Assembly (NCBI RefSeq): GCF_014268805.2
Contig: NZ_JABWRF020000003.1
Location: forward strand, 338,001 to 402,000
Reading direction: 5' to 3'
Source of the DNA: Pseudomonas farsensis
Lineage (GTDB): Bacteria; Pseudomonadota; Gammaproteobacteria; Pseudomonadales; Pseudomonadaceae
DNA: 64,000 nt
Shown here: piece after piece, positions 20,701 through 28,424 of the stretch
Layout of the letters: each line of letters begins with the position of its first letter
Position numbering within the stretch: position 1 is the stretch's first letter
The notes under the pieces: model-generated
What the model saw: only the letters and a program-made list of their open reading frames with translations
Told to the model about the DNA's origin: nothing
Database searches by the model: none
Translations under genes and position numbers: made by a program

Positions 20701-21003
20701 ATGGCTCAAGCGAAAAAAATCCCGCAGTGGCTCAACGTCAGTGCCGAGCAAGTCACCGTGCGCCTGTCCCGTGCCAGTGAAGCCAATGGTGTACAGGTTG
20801 ATAGCCTGACCCTGCGTGCACCCACCGTGCGCGATATCCGCAACGCCCAGGCGGGCGGCAGCAAGGACGACGAACAGCGCGAGCTGAACCTGTTCGCCTC
20901 GCTGGCCGAAGTCGGCGTCAAGGACCTCGAAGGGCTGGCGCTCAAGGACTACAGCCGCCTGCAAGCCGGCTACTTTCGCCTGGTGCAGGACGACGAGCTT
21001 TGA
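20701..21003 (+). CDS. tail assembly chaperone E
   Basis: A 100-residue P2 gpE-like protein (QVDSLTLRAPTVRDIRNAQ is typical) that coats the tape measure during assembly. In the P2 family part of the ribosomes shift frame near its end to make a longer E+E' product. Here the sequence at the stop is CTT TGA C, and an open extension runs on in the +1 frame to 21115. Confidence 0.88.
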   Translation: MAQAKKIPQWLNVSAEQVTVRLSRASEANGVQVDSLTLRAPTVRDIRNAQAGGSKDDEQRELNLFASLAEVGVKDLEGLALKDYSRLQAGYFRLVQDDEL

Positions 21004-21115
21004 CCCAGCCCGGCAGAAGGCCGCCGCACGGCGGCTGGCCTGCGAGCTGAATTTTTCTGCGAGCGAAATCATGGGCATGTCGTACCCCGACATGCTCTGG
21101 TGGCTCGCGCCGTGA
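20999..21115 (+). CDS. E' extension read by +1 frameshift
   Basis: The frame starting at TTT 20999 stays open for 38 codons (FDPARQKAAARRLACELNF... to DMLWWLAP) and has no good start of its own. The part ELNFSASEIMGMSYPDMLWW has the pattern of P2 E' (one amphipathic segment near a conserved Trp). To join it to E the ribosome must move +1 (or -2) at CTT TGA C, the same heptamer used by the release factor 2 gene. No strong Shine-Dalgarno stimulator is seen upstream. Confidence 0.65.
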   Translation, partial: FDPARQKAAARRLACELNFSASEIMGMSYPDMLWWLAP

Positions 21116-21128
21116 CAAGGAGGAACGC

Positions 21129-22826
21129 ATGGCGAACACACAAGTGTTCACCCTCGGCGTCACCCCCATCGCTTCGCTTGGCAGCGCGCTCGACGCGCTG
21201 CGCAAGCAGGCCGATGGCACCCGGCTCGGACGGCTGATCGGCGAGATCATCCGCCTGGGGCTGGAGCTGGACAAGGTGCGCCTGGTTGAACGACGCCTGG
21301 CGATTGACCAGGCCTGGGCCCATGAACAACAGATCGACCGGCTGCAGCGCGAAGGTGATGCAGTCGAAGGCTTGCGCAGGCGGTATCTGGCGCTGCGCAG
21401 GGCAATAGCGTTGCAGCCGCCGAAGGCTCGGACCGTTAGTGCTGATAGCAGTGAAGCAGGCGTACCCACACAGAGCAAAAGCCCGCCTGCGGCTGGGGGA
21501 AAAACCACTGTTCCGGCCAATGAATCATCGGAGCAGGGAGCGGCTAAAGACAGTCGGCAGGCGCCAGCCCCGTACCCCCGTGATAAAGCGGACACCGGTG
21601 TTGTGGTCGGCTCCATAGGCGGCGTGATTGCAGCAACGCTGGCAGTTGGTTTGTTCAAAAAGATGCCTGCTCATTTGCAGACCAGCGTTAAGGAGGCTGC
21701 CCACGAAGGTGGGCCGACTGCCCTTGGTAAAGGGCTTGTGGCGCTTACCGAAGAAAACGAGCAAGACAGGGCAAGAGGCCTTGGCGCCGCTGCCGGCGAG
21801 TTGGCAGGCGGCGTATTGGGCACGCTGCTGGGGGCGTTGACCAAGAACGAGAAAGCCAAAAAATATGGCGGCAAGATCGGCGAGTCGTTAGGAGAAGAGA
21901 TCGGTGGGGCATTTGGCGCTCTGCTGTATGACAAGGTTTACGCTGACCCTGCCCCGAGCGACAAGTCAGCTACTGGCTCCAAAGCTACAAGCCGACCCAA
22001 TGACAGCACTAGAACGTCGCGCGATGAGGATGACGAGCCGCCGGAAGAGTATGAGGACGAGGAAGAAATAGAAGAGGAGGAAGAGGAGGAAGAGGAGGAA
22101 GAGGCAGAGGAAGAGGTCGAGGAGTTTGAAGACGACGAAGTGCGAGCTGCTTCATCTCTGCAATCCACACAGCCCTCGACGGCGCCATCGCAACCTGGCT
22201 CGGCATTGGGCTCTGCCTTGCTCGGCGCCGCCTCGCTCGCAGGCCTGGCCGGCAAAACCTCGGCCAGCCCAGCTGGCGCCTCGTTGGCCAGCCGGGCGAT
22301 GCGCCGGGTGCCGGTTTTGTCTGTGCTTGCCACCGGCATGCAACTGGCCGATACCTACAACAGCGATGCCACGCCTGATGAAAAACTCGAAGGCTACGGC
22401 GCGGCTGTCGGCGGTTTGGGTGGAGGCCTTGCGGGTGCGGCGGCAGGGGCCGCAATTGGCTCGGTTGTGCCGGTCGTCGGCACCTTGATTGGTGGCCTGA
22501 TCGGCGGCGCGCTCGGCAGCATGGGCGGGGAGAGTATCGGCGGTTTGCTTGGCAAGGTACTCGGCAGCAGTGCCGATGATGTCCCTACTGCGCCTGGCCC
22601 CGCGCCATCTGCCATACCTACGCCGGTGCCAACGGCTGCAACGCCCCCTGCGCCCACCAACCAGCAGTTCACCTTCACCGCCAACATGCCAGTCACCTTC
22701 ACCAACAGCCTGTCCGACCCCAGCGTCCTGCAGCAGTTGGAGGCCATCGCGCGCCGACAGCTGGAAGAACTGATGCGCCAGGCGCGTTCGGTGCAGTTGG
22801 CCGACGCCCCCCACATCGCACTCTAA
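21129..22826 (+). CDS. tail tape measure protein
   Basis: A 565-residue protein in the tape measure position right after E/E'. The N-terminal ~100 residues are a coiled coil rich in Leu, Arg and Glu. There are glycine-rich hydrophobic stretches at about 160-185 and in the region 415-480. An almost pure Glu/Asp stretch lies at about residues 298-338. The C terminus (QQLEAIARRQLEELMRQARS) is again helical. It is short next to phage tape measures and should set a tail of about 85 nm if the usual ~1.5 angstrom per residue rule holds. Confidence 0.82.
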   Translation: MANTQVFTLGVTPIASLGSALDALRKQADGTRLGRLIGEIIRLGLELDKVRLVERRLAIDQAWAHEQQIDRLQREGDAVEGLRRRYLALRRAIALQPPKARTVSADSSEAGVPTQSKSPPAAGGKTTVPANESSEQGAAKDSRQAPAPYPRDKADTGVVVGSIGGVIAATLAVGLFKKMPAHLQTSVKEAAHEGGPTALGKGLVALTEENEQDRARGLGAAAGELAGGVLGTLLGALTKNEKAKKYGGKIGESLGEEIGGAFGALLYDKVYADPAPSDKSATGSKATSRPNDSTRTSRDEDDEPPEEYEDEEEIEEEEEEEEEEEAEEEVEEFEDDEVRAASSLQSTQPSTAPSQPGSALGSALLGAASLAGLAGKTSASPAGASLASRAMRRVPVLSVLATGMQLADTYNSDATPDEKLEGYGAAVGGLGGGLAGAAAGAAIGSVVPVVGTLIGGLIGGALGSMGGESIGGLLGKVLGSSADDVPTAPGPAPSAIPTPVPTAATPPAPTNQQFTFTANMPVTFTNSLSDPSVLQQLEAIARRQLEELMRQARSVQLADAPHIAL

Positions 22827-22835
22827 GGAGCACCC

Positions 22836-23681
22836 ATGACCTATCTGGAGCAGCTGCAAGCCACGCTGCACGCTCTGGTCGCGGCGGGGGAGGCAGGGCG
22901 TCAGCGCATCGACGCCATGCTCGACCCGATGAACGAGGCCATCGACCATGTAAAAGGCGCAGTGACCGAGCTTGAGGGCCTGCCGGTGGTCGGCCCGATC
23001 ATCGGCGCCAAGCTGCAACGCACCATGCGCGCCATTGCCCGGGCGCAGCAACGGGTAACCAAAGTGGTCGCCAAATACGACCAAACGCTGGGCAAGGTGC
23101 GCCAGGTGCGTGAGCGGATCGATGCCTTTGCCGGCCACGTGGCCAAGGCCGGGGCGGCGATCCGGCGGGTGGTGGGCGAGGTGCGAGCAACCGTCACTGG
23201 TGTGCTGCAGACCCTGGGTTTTGCGCCCCAGGTGACACCCGCCGCCGAAGCGGTCAAGCCGTTCCCGCACCTGCTGGTGCTGCAGCCGCTCAAGCCGGGC
23301 ACCGCGCCGTACTACTTCAACCTGGATACCGCAGCGTTTGACCAGTTGCGCCGGCAGACGCGGTTTCGTTGGGCCGGGCAGGACCGCCTCGGCCGAGGCA
23401 GCGCGCAGCAGGCGGTCAGCCTTGGCGATGAGACCATCTCCCTCAGCGGCACGATCTTCCCTGGCTTCAAGGGTGGGCTGAGTCAGTTGCAGACCTTGCG
23501 CAGTATCGGCCAGCAACTGCTACCCCTGTCACTGACCACCGGCTACGGCGAGGTGCTCGGCAACTGGTGCCTGACCAGCATCGAAGACAACCAGAGCCTG
23601 CTGCAAGCCGGCGGCATCCCTGCCAAGCAAGGCTTTTCACTGGAGTTCGTAAGCTATGGCCAAGACCTGCACAACGTCTGA
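22836..23681 (+). CDS. tail protein U with long N-terminal extension
   Basis: The C-terminal ~135 residues (from HLLVLQPLKPG) match P2 gpU, the tail terminator/completion family (FRWAGQDRLG, ISLSGTIFPGFKGG, KQGFSLEFVSYG). Residues 1-140 are a helical, coiled-coil-like segment not found in P2 gpU. It overlaps gpX by 26 bp. The added part may be a domain split from the tape measure or a structural adaptation of headless tails. Confidence 0.88.
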   Translation: MTYLEQLQATLHALVAAGEAGRQRIDAMLDPMNEAIDHVKGAVTELEGLPVVGPIIGAKLQRTMRAIARAQQRVTKVVAKYDQTLGKVRQVRERIDAFAGHVAKAGAAIRRVVGEVRATVTGVLQTLGFAPQVTPAAEAVKPFPHLLVLQPLKPGTAPYYFNLDTAAFDQLRRQTRFRWAGQDRLGRGSAQQAVSLGDETISLSGTIFPGFKGGLSQLQTLRSIGQQLLPLSLTTGYGEVLGNWCLTSIEDNQSLLQAGGIPAKQGFSLEFVSYGQDLHNV

Positions 23682-23862
23682 AGGTGACCTGCTGGACACC
23701 CTCTGCCAGCACTACTACGGGCATTTGAGCGGCACCGTCGAAGCGGTGCTGGATGCCAACCAAGGCTTGGCCGACGAGGCGCAACCCTTTCGCACCGGGG
23801 TGCTGATCGTGCTGCCAGACCTGTCGGCGCCTGCCAGCAACACCCTTCAACTGTGGGACTGA
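23656..23862 (+). CDS. tail protein X
   Basis: A 68-residue LysM-like gpX family protein (GDLLDTLCQHYYGH...VEAVLDANQGL). It overlaps the end of the gpU gene. In P2 it is required for tail formation, near the baseplate. Confidence 0.92.
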   Translation: MAKTCTTSEGDLLDTLCQHYYGHLSGTVEAVLDANQGLADEAQPFRTGVLIVLPDLSAPASNTLQLWD

Positions 23863-23910
23863 CAAGGAGGGCGGCGCGGCAACGCGCCGGCCTTCCAGGG
23901 AGGCACACGC

Positions 23911-24951
23911 ATGAAACCTGAGTTCAGTATCCAGGCCGACGGCAAAGACATCACCGCACTGATCAACGACCGCCTGTTGCTGATGCGCACCACCGACAAA
24001 CCCGGCCTTGAGTCGGACGAATTCGAACTGCGCATCGACGCCCGTGACGGCGTGCTGGCGCTGCCTGCTCGCGGTGCGGTGCTGGCCGTGCACCTGGGTT
24101 ACAGCGGCCAGACGCTGACGCTGTTGGGGCGCTATACGGTGGATGAGGTGGAGCTGTCCGGCCCGCCCGATACCCTGGTGATCCGCGGCAAGGCCAGCGA
24201 CCTGCGCGGCAGCGGCAAGACCATCCGCAGCGGCAGTTGGGAAGGGGTAACCCTGCAACGCATCGTCGCCGATATCGCCGCCCGCAACGGTTGGCAGGCG
24301 GTGTGCCCGGTGACCACGCAGATACCGCGCATCGACCAGTACAGCGAGTCCGACTTCAACTTCATCACCCGCGTGGCGCGTTTGCACGACTGCACTGCCA
24401 AACTGGCCAACGGGCAATTGCTGGTGCTGCCCCGTCAAGGCGGCAAGAGCGCCAGCGGGCAAGCCTTCGGCGTGGTCAGCCTGACCCGTGCCGAGGTCAG
24501 CCAGTGGCAGTTCCGCCTGGCCGATCGCACCACCCACAAAGCTGTGCGCACCCGCCACCAGGACAGCGCCAGCGGCCGGGTACAGGCGGTGGAACTGGCC
24601 AACGAAGCGGCGCCCGACGGCATGCAGCCGCTGTATACCGACCGCCACCTTTACCCCAACCGCAGTGCAGCCGAACAGGCGGCGCGTGCGCGGCTGGCCA
24701 GCTTCAACCGCGACACCGCCAGTGTGCGCCTGGACCTGCCGGGGCGCACTGACCTGTTCGCCGAACGCAGCATCGAGGCGCGCGGCTTTCTGGCCGGGCT
24801 CGACGGCCTGTACCTGATCGAGTCGGTGGAGCAGGTGTTCACCAGCAGCGGCTGGCGCACCACGCTGCAGTGCAACGGCGGTCAGCAGGGCAAGGCGCGC
24901 GCCAAGGGCAGTGCGACCCGCCAGGCCGATGCGCTCAAGGCGCAGGGCTGA
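23911..24951 (+). CDS. baseplate hub protein D (late control D)
   Basis: A 346-residue gpD family hub protein (PEFSIQADGKDITALINDRLL; QIPRIDQYSESDFNFITRVARLHDC). In P2 it is the hub under the spike. GGGAGG lies before the ATG. It closes the structural part of the cluster; lysis genes follow. Confidence 0.93.
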   Translation: MKPEFSIQADGKDITALINDRLLLMRTTDKPGLESDEFELRIDARDGVLALPARGAVLAVHLGYSGQTLTLLGRYTVDEVELSGPPDTLVIRGKASDLRGSGKTIRSGSWEGVTLQRIVADIAARNGWQAVCPVTTQIPRIDQYSESDFNFITRVARLHDCTAKLANGQLLVLPRQGGKSASGQAFGVVSLTRAEVSQWQFRLADRTTHKAVRTRHQDSASGRVQAVELANEAAPDGMQPLYTDRHLYPNRSAAEQAARARLASFNRDTASVRLDLPGRTDLFAERSIEARGFLAGLDGLYLIESVEQVFTSSGWRTTLQCNGGQQGKARAKGSATRQADALKAQG

Positions 24952-25130
24952 AAACCCGAGCGGCGTTTCCCACTGCGGCCGGCCAGTGTCACTCCTTATA
25001 GTCGACCCTCTGTTGCCAGGGGGGGGGCGGCGTTGACCCCGTGAAAGCCTCGCGCTTCCAGCCATCGCCCTGAGCGACCCGTTGGCGGCTTGTGCCGCTG
25101 TTCGAACAGACAGCTATGGAGCATGTACGG

Positions 25131-25682
25131 ATGGTGCTGACTGCAAGGCAACTCAGTGATATCTACCCCCTCGCCGGCCAGCGTGCCACGGCGTTTCTGC
25201 CAGCGTTGAACACGGCCATGGCGCGCTGGGAAATCGACCACCCCAAGCGCGTTGCGGCGTTTCTGGCCCAGGTTGGCCATGAGTCTGGCCAACTGCGCTA
25301 TGTGAAGGAGTTGGGTAGCGATAGCTACCTGGCCCGTTACGACACCGGCAGCCTGGCCAAGCGCCTGGGCAATACCCCCGAGGCGGATGGCGATGGCCAG
25401 CGCTATTGCGGCCGAGGCCTGATCCAGGTGACCGGCCACAACAATTACCAGGCATGCAGCCGCGCGCTGTTTGGCGATGAACGTTTGCTGGCCCAGCCGC
25501 AGATGCTCGAGCAACCGCGCTGGGCGTGCGAGTCGGCGGCCTGGTTCTGGCAATCGCGGGGGCTCAATGCCTTGGCGGACCAAGGCGAATTCAACCGGAT
25601 CACCCGCCATATCAACGGCGGCCTGAACGGGCTTGCCGAGCGCCTGCAACTTTGGGCCAGGGCCCGGGAGGTGCTGTGCTGA
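25131..25682 (+). CDS. GH19 endolysin (chitinase-like lysozyme)
   Basis: A 183-residue glycoside hydrolase family 19 enzyme that cleaves peptidoglycan for particle release. The catalytic Glu is in QVGHESGQLRYVKE, and GRGLIQVTGHNNYQ is a family signature. It lacks a signal peptide and therefore needs the holin. ATG 25131 is preferred because GGAG lies 9 bp upstream and it fits related starts; ATG 25116 is possible. Confidence 0.92.
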   Translation: MVLTARQLSDIYPLAGQRATAFLPALNTAMARWEIDHPKRVAAFLAQVGHESGQLRYVKELGSDSYLARYDTGSLAKRLGNTPEADGDGQRYCGRGLIQVTGHNNYQACSRALFGDERLLAQPQMLEQPRWACESAAWFWQSRGLNALADQGEFNRITRHINGGLNGLAERLQLWARAREVLC

Positions 25683-26176
25683 ACCGTTGGAAGCCAGGCC
25701 TCTACGCGGCGCTTCTGGTTTTGGGGGCGGTGCTGGCCTGGCAAGCCCAGGCCTGGCGTTATGGGCGCCTGCTGGCGCAACAGGAGCAGGCCCTGGTGCA
25801 GCAACGGCTGGATCAGGCCGAGGCGCTGCATGGCTTGCTGCTGGCCGAACGCGAGCAGCGCGAAGGGCTGGAACTGCGCGTTCGCGACATTGATGCAAGA
25901 TACTTCAAGGAACTGAGCGATGCCCAGAATACTCAAGCTCGTCTACGTGACCGCCTTGCTACTGCCGATCTGCGCCTGTCGGTCTTGGTCGAACGTGGCG
26001 CCGGCTGTCCCGCAGTGCCCGCCGCCACCGGCGCCGCCGGCGTGGATGATGGCCCCGTACGCGCCCGACTTGACCCCGCGCATGCTCAACGAATTATCGC
26101 CATTACCGACCGCGGTGACCGGGGACTGATCGCCTTGCGCGCCTGCCAGGCCTATGTGCGGGCGCTGGCACCGTGA
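25676..26176 (+). CDS. i-spanin Rz
   Basis: A 166-residue inner-membrane spanin with one N-terminal transmembrane segment (LYAALLVLGAVLAWQAQ) and a periplasmic coiled coil rich in Gln, Glu and Arg. The start is GTG 25676, overlapping the lysozyme stop, with GGGAGG just before it. The Rz1 gene is nested inside it in another frame. Together they disrupt the outer membrane at lysis. Confidence 0.87.
   Translation: MLNRWKPGLYAALLVLGAVLAWQAQAWRYGRLLAQQEQALVQQRLDQAEALHGLLLAEREQREGLELRVRDIDARYFKELSDAQNTQARLRDRLATADLRLSVLVERGAGCPAVPAATGAAGVDDGPVRARLDPAHAQRIIAITDRGDRGLIALRACQAYVRALAP
25920..26129 (+). CDS. o-spanin lipoprotein Rz1 (nested in Rz)
   Basis: A 69-residue ORF wholly inside the Rz gene, +1 frame. 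It has a signal peptide with lipobox near LPICAC (Cys about 20) and a proline-rich body (PQCPPPPAPPAW), both typical of Rz1. It would be outer-membrane anchored and pair with Rz across the periplasm. Confidence 0.87.
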   Translation: MPRILKLVYVTALLLPICACRSWSNVAPAVPQCPPPPAPPAWMMAPYAPDLTPRMLNELSPLPTAVTGD

Positions 26177-26235
26177 TGCCTTGCGAGAGCAGATGAGGAT
26201 GGTAGGGTAGGGCGCATTCCCGCCTGGAGCCCGTC

Positions 26236-26718
26236 ATGGACCCGATCACCGTTCTTTCTGCCCGCTTGGGCGAGCACCTGCAGCGTTTAAGTGCCCAGGT
26301 CACTACCGCCGAATCCTGCACAGGCGGCGGCATCGCCGAAGCCATCACCCGCATCCCCGGCAGCTCGGCCTGGTTCGAGGCCGGCTACGTCACCTATTCC
26401 AATGCCCAGAAAACCCGCCAGCTTGGCGTGCCGCAGGCACTGTTCGGCGAGGTGGGTGCGGTCAGCTGCGAGGTGGTCGAAGCCATGGCCCGTGGCGCAC
26501 AGGCTGCCAGCGGCGCGCGTTTTGCCGTTGCCGTCAGCGGCGTCGCCGGGCCCGGTGGTGGTTCTGCGGCAAAACCGGTCGGCACGGTATGGCTGGCCTG
26601 GGCCGATGGTGGCCGTGTTCACAGCGAACAACGCCACTTCGACGGCGACCGCGATGCGGTACGCCGACAGACGGTGATCGCTGCGTTAGACGGCTTGTTA
26701 CAGCTTGGTAGGGAGTAA
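26236..26718 (+). CDS. cinA: CinA-family nicotinamide-nucleotide amidase
   Basis: A 160-residue stand-alone C-terminal CinA (PncC) domain that deamidates NMN to NaMN. Visible motifs are TAESCTGGGIAEAITRIPGSS and AVSGVAGPGGGSAAKPVGTVW. There is no N-terminal MoeA-like domain. It lies 105 bp before recA, the usual Pseudomonas order, and marks the right border of the tailocin cluster. Confidence 0.94.
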   Translation: MDPITVLSARLGEHLQRLSAQVTTAESCTGGGIAEAITRIPGSSAWFEAGYVTYSNAQKTRQLGVPQALFGEVGAVSCEVVEAMARGAQAASGARFAVAVSGVAGPGGGSAAKPVGTVWLAWADGGRVHSEQRHFDGDRDAVRRQTVIAALDGLLQLGRE

Positions 26719-26761
26719 ATCGCCTAACGGGGGTTTGCGGAAACGAATCCCTGTGGAATAA

Positions 26762-26781
26762 TACTGGCTACTTATACAGGT
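26762..26781 (+). promoter_or_regulatory. LexA (SOS) box of recA
   Basis: CTG-GCTACTTATA-CAG fits the gammaproteobacterial LexA motif CTG-N10-CAG. It is about 45 bp before the recA ATG. It ties recA, and through RecA the tailocin repressor next door, to DNA damage. Confidence 0.88.
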
Positions 26782-26823
26782 ATTCCGGCCATCAGGGCCA
26801 AAGTCGAACACGTGAGGGTTTCA

Positions 26824-27891
26824 ATGGACGACAACAAGAAGCGCGCCTTGGCTGCGGCCCTGGGTCAGATCGAACGCCAGTTTGGCAAGGGCGCAGTCAT
26901 GCGCATGGGCGATCACGAACGCCAGGGCATCCCGTCAATCTCCACCGGCTCGCTGGGCCTGGACATCGCCCTTGGCATTGGCGGCCTGCCCAAAGGCCGT
27001 ATCGTCGAGATCTACGGCCCGGAATCGTCGGGTAAAACCACGCTGACCCTGTCGGTCATCGCCGAAGCGCAAAAAAGCGGCGCCACCTGCGCCTTCGTTG
27101 ACGCCGAGCACGCCCTCGACCCCGAGTACGCCGGCAAGCTGGGCGTCAACGTCGATGACTTGCTGGTTTCGCAGCCCGACACCGGCGAACAGGCCCTGGA
27201 AATCACCGACATGCTGGTGCGTTCCAACGCGGTTGACGTGATCATCGTCGACTCCGTGGCAGCACTGGTACCCAAGGCCGAAATCGAAGGCGAAATGGGC
27301 GACATGCACGTCGGCCTGCAAGCCCGCCTGATGTCCCAGGCCCTGCGCAAGATCACCGGTAACATCAAGAACGCCAACTGCCTGGTTATCTTCATCAACC
27401 AGATTCGTATGAAAATCGGCGTAATGTTCGGCAGCCCGGAAACCACCACCGGTGGTAACGCGCTGAAGTTCTACGCTTCGGTACGCCTCGACATCCGCCG
27501 CACTGGCGCGGTCAAGGAAGGTGACGAAGTGGTGGGTAGCGAAACCCGCGTCAAAGTCGTCAAGAACAAGGTTTCGCCACCGTTCCGTCAGGCTGAATTC
27601 CAGATTCTCTACGGCAAGGGTATCTACCGCAACGGTGAAGTCATCGACCTGGGTGTTGCCCACGGGTTCATTGAAAAAGCCGGTGCCTGGTACAGCTACC
27701 AAGGCAACAAGATCGGCCAGGGCAAGGCGAACTCTGCCAAGTTCCTGCAAGAAAACCCGGCTATTGGCGCAGAGATCGAGAAGATGATTCGGGACAAGCT
27801 GCTGACCACCGGCGCTGCTGCCGCTGCTGGTAAAGCCGCGGCTGCCCAGGCTGATGCCAGCGACCTGGCTGACGCCGAAGCCGGTGTCTGA
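26824..27891 (+). CDS. recA: recombinase RecA
   Basis: A 355-residue RecA, the strand-exchange ATPase and co-protease for LexA-like repressors. Walker A is GPESSGKT (65-72); L1/L2 loops are in the [20 protein letters not shown] and [20 protein letters not shown] regions. The C-terminal tail is Ala-rich and acidic. ATG 26824 gives MDDNKKRAL; a GTG-linked upstream extension in the same frame is not conserved. SOS box upstream; recX follows 8 bp after. Confidence 0.98.
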   Translation: MDDNKKRALAAALGQIERQFGKGAVMRMGDHERQGIPSISTGSLGLDIALGIGGLPKGRIVEIYGPESSGKTTLTLSVIAEAQKSGATCAFVDAEHALDPEYAGKLGVNVDDLLVSQPDTGEQALEITDMLVRSNAVDVIIVDSVAALVPKAEIEGEMGDMHVGLQARLMSQALRKITGNIKNANCLVIFINQIRMKIGVMFGSPETTTGGNALKFYASVRLDIRRTGAVKEGDEVVGSETRVKVVKNKVSPPFRQAEFQILYGKGIYRNGEVIDLGVAHGFIEKAGAWYSYQGNKIGQGKANSAKFLQENPAIGAEIEKMIRDKLLTTGAAAAAGKAAAAQADASDLADAEAGV

Positions 27892-27899
27892 TCTGCCCC

Positions 27900-28370
27900 A
27901 TGTCCGCCGTACTCGACACCCCCGTCGCCGTTCGGCGGACAGCCATGGACCTGCTCGCACGCCGCGAGCATGGTCGGGTCGAGCTGACGCGCAAGCTGCG
28001 CCAGCGCGGCGCTACGGATGAGCTGATCGAGCCTGCGCTTGATCGGCTTTCCGAAGAAGGGTTGCTCAGCGAAGCCCGTTATCTGGAAAGCTTCATACGC
28101 TACCGTTCCAACGCAGGTTATGGCCCCGCGCGTATCCGCGAGGAGCTAGGCCAGCGGGGGCTCGAACGTGGCGATGTGGAGCAGGCGCTACGTGAAAGTG
28201 GCGTGGATTGGGGCGAGCGGCTTCAGGATGTCTGGCAACGCAAATACGCCGGGCTACGCCCTCAGGACCCGCGCAGCCGCGCACAACAAACACGTTTTCT
28301 CGCCTACCGTGGGTTCTCCATGGAAATGATCGGCCGGCTACTCAACGGCCGAGATTTGGACGATTACTGA
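27900..28370 (+). CDS. recX: recombination regulator RecX
   Basis: A 156-residue RecX that inhibits RecA filament growth. It has the three-helix repeats ([67 protein letters not shown]). It sits just behind recA and shares its SOS control. Confidence 0.95.
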   Translation: MSAVLDTPVAVRRTAMDLLARREHGRVELTRKLRQRGATDELIEPALDRLSEEGLLSEARYLESFIRYRSNAGYGPARIREELGQRGLERGDVEQALRESGVDWGERLQDVWQRKYAGLRPQDPRSRAQQTRFLAYRGFSMEMIGRLLNGRDLDDY

Positions 28371-28373
28371 TCG

Positions 28374-28422
28374 ATGCCCTGCATCGCAGGCCTTCAATGG
28401 CCTGTGGTGCAGGGCATTTTGC
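28374..28422. terminator. bidirectional terminator recX / LOG gene
   Basis: A long hairpin (ATGCCCTGCA... / ...TGCAGGGCAT with inner AGGCC / GGCCT) followed by TTTT separates two convergent genes. Confidence 0.8.
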
Positions 28423-28424
28423 GT

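Larger units (their letters stand above)
10754..26176 (+). other. R-type tailocin (contractile phage-tail bacteriocin) cluster
   Basis: About 15.4 kb on one strand encodes repressor, holin, baseplate (V, gp25, J, I), tail fibres and fibre chaperone, sheath, tube, E/E', tape measure, U, X, D, lysozyme and Rz/Rz1. It holds everything needed for a contractile tail plus release, and nothing for a head, DNA packaging or integration. It lies exactly between mutS and cinA-recA. The gene content is P2/Mu-like. The particle would puncture related bacteria chosen by its fibres. Confidence 0.95.

Noticed and set aside
23467-25065. A 532-codon minus-strand ORF opposite gpD and gpX
   Set aside because: High-GC third-position bias leaves long open frames on the opposite strand. 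The plus-strand genes have clear families and RBS; the antisense protein has no recognisable domain.
10754-26176. Complete prophage
   Set aside because: No capsid, portal, terminase, replication or integrase genes, and the cluster is at the known tailocin site. So it is a bacteriocin cluster.
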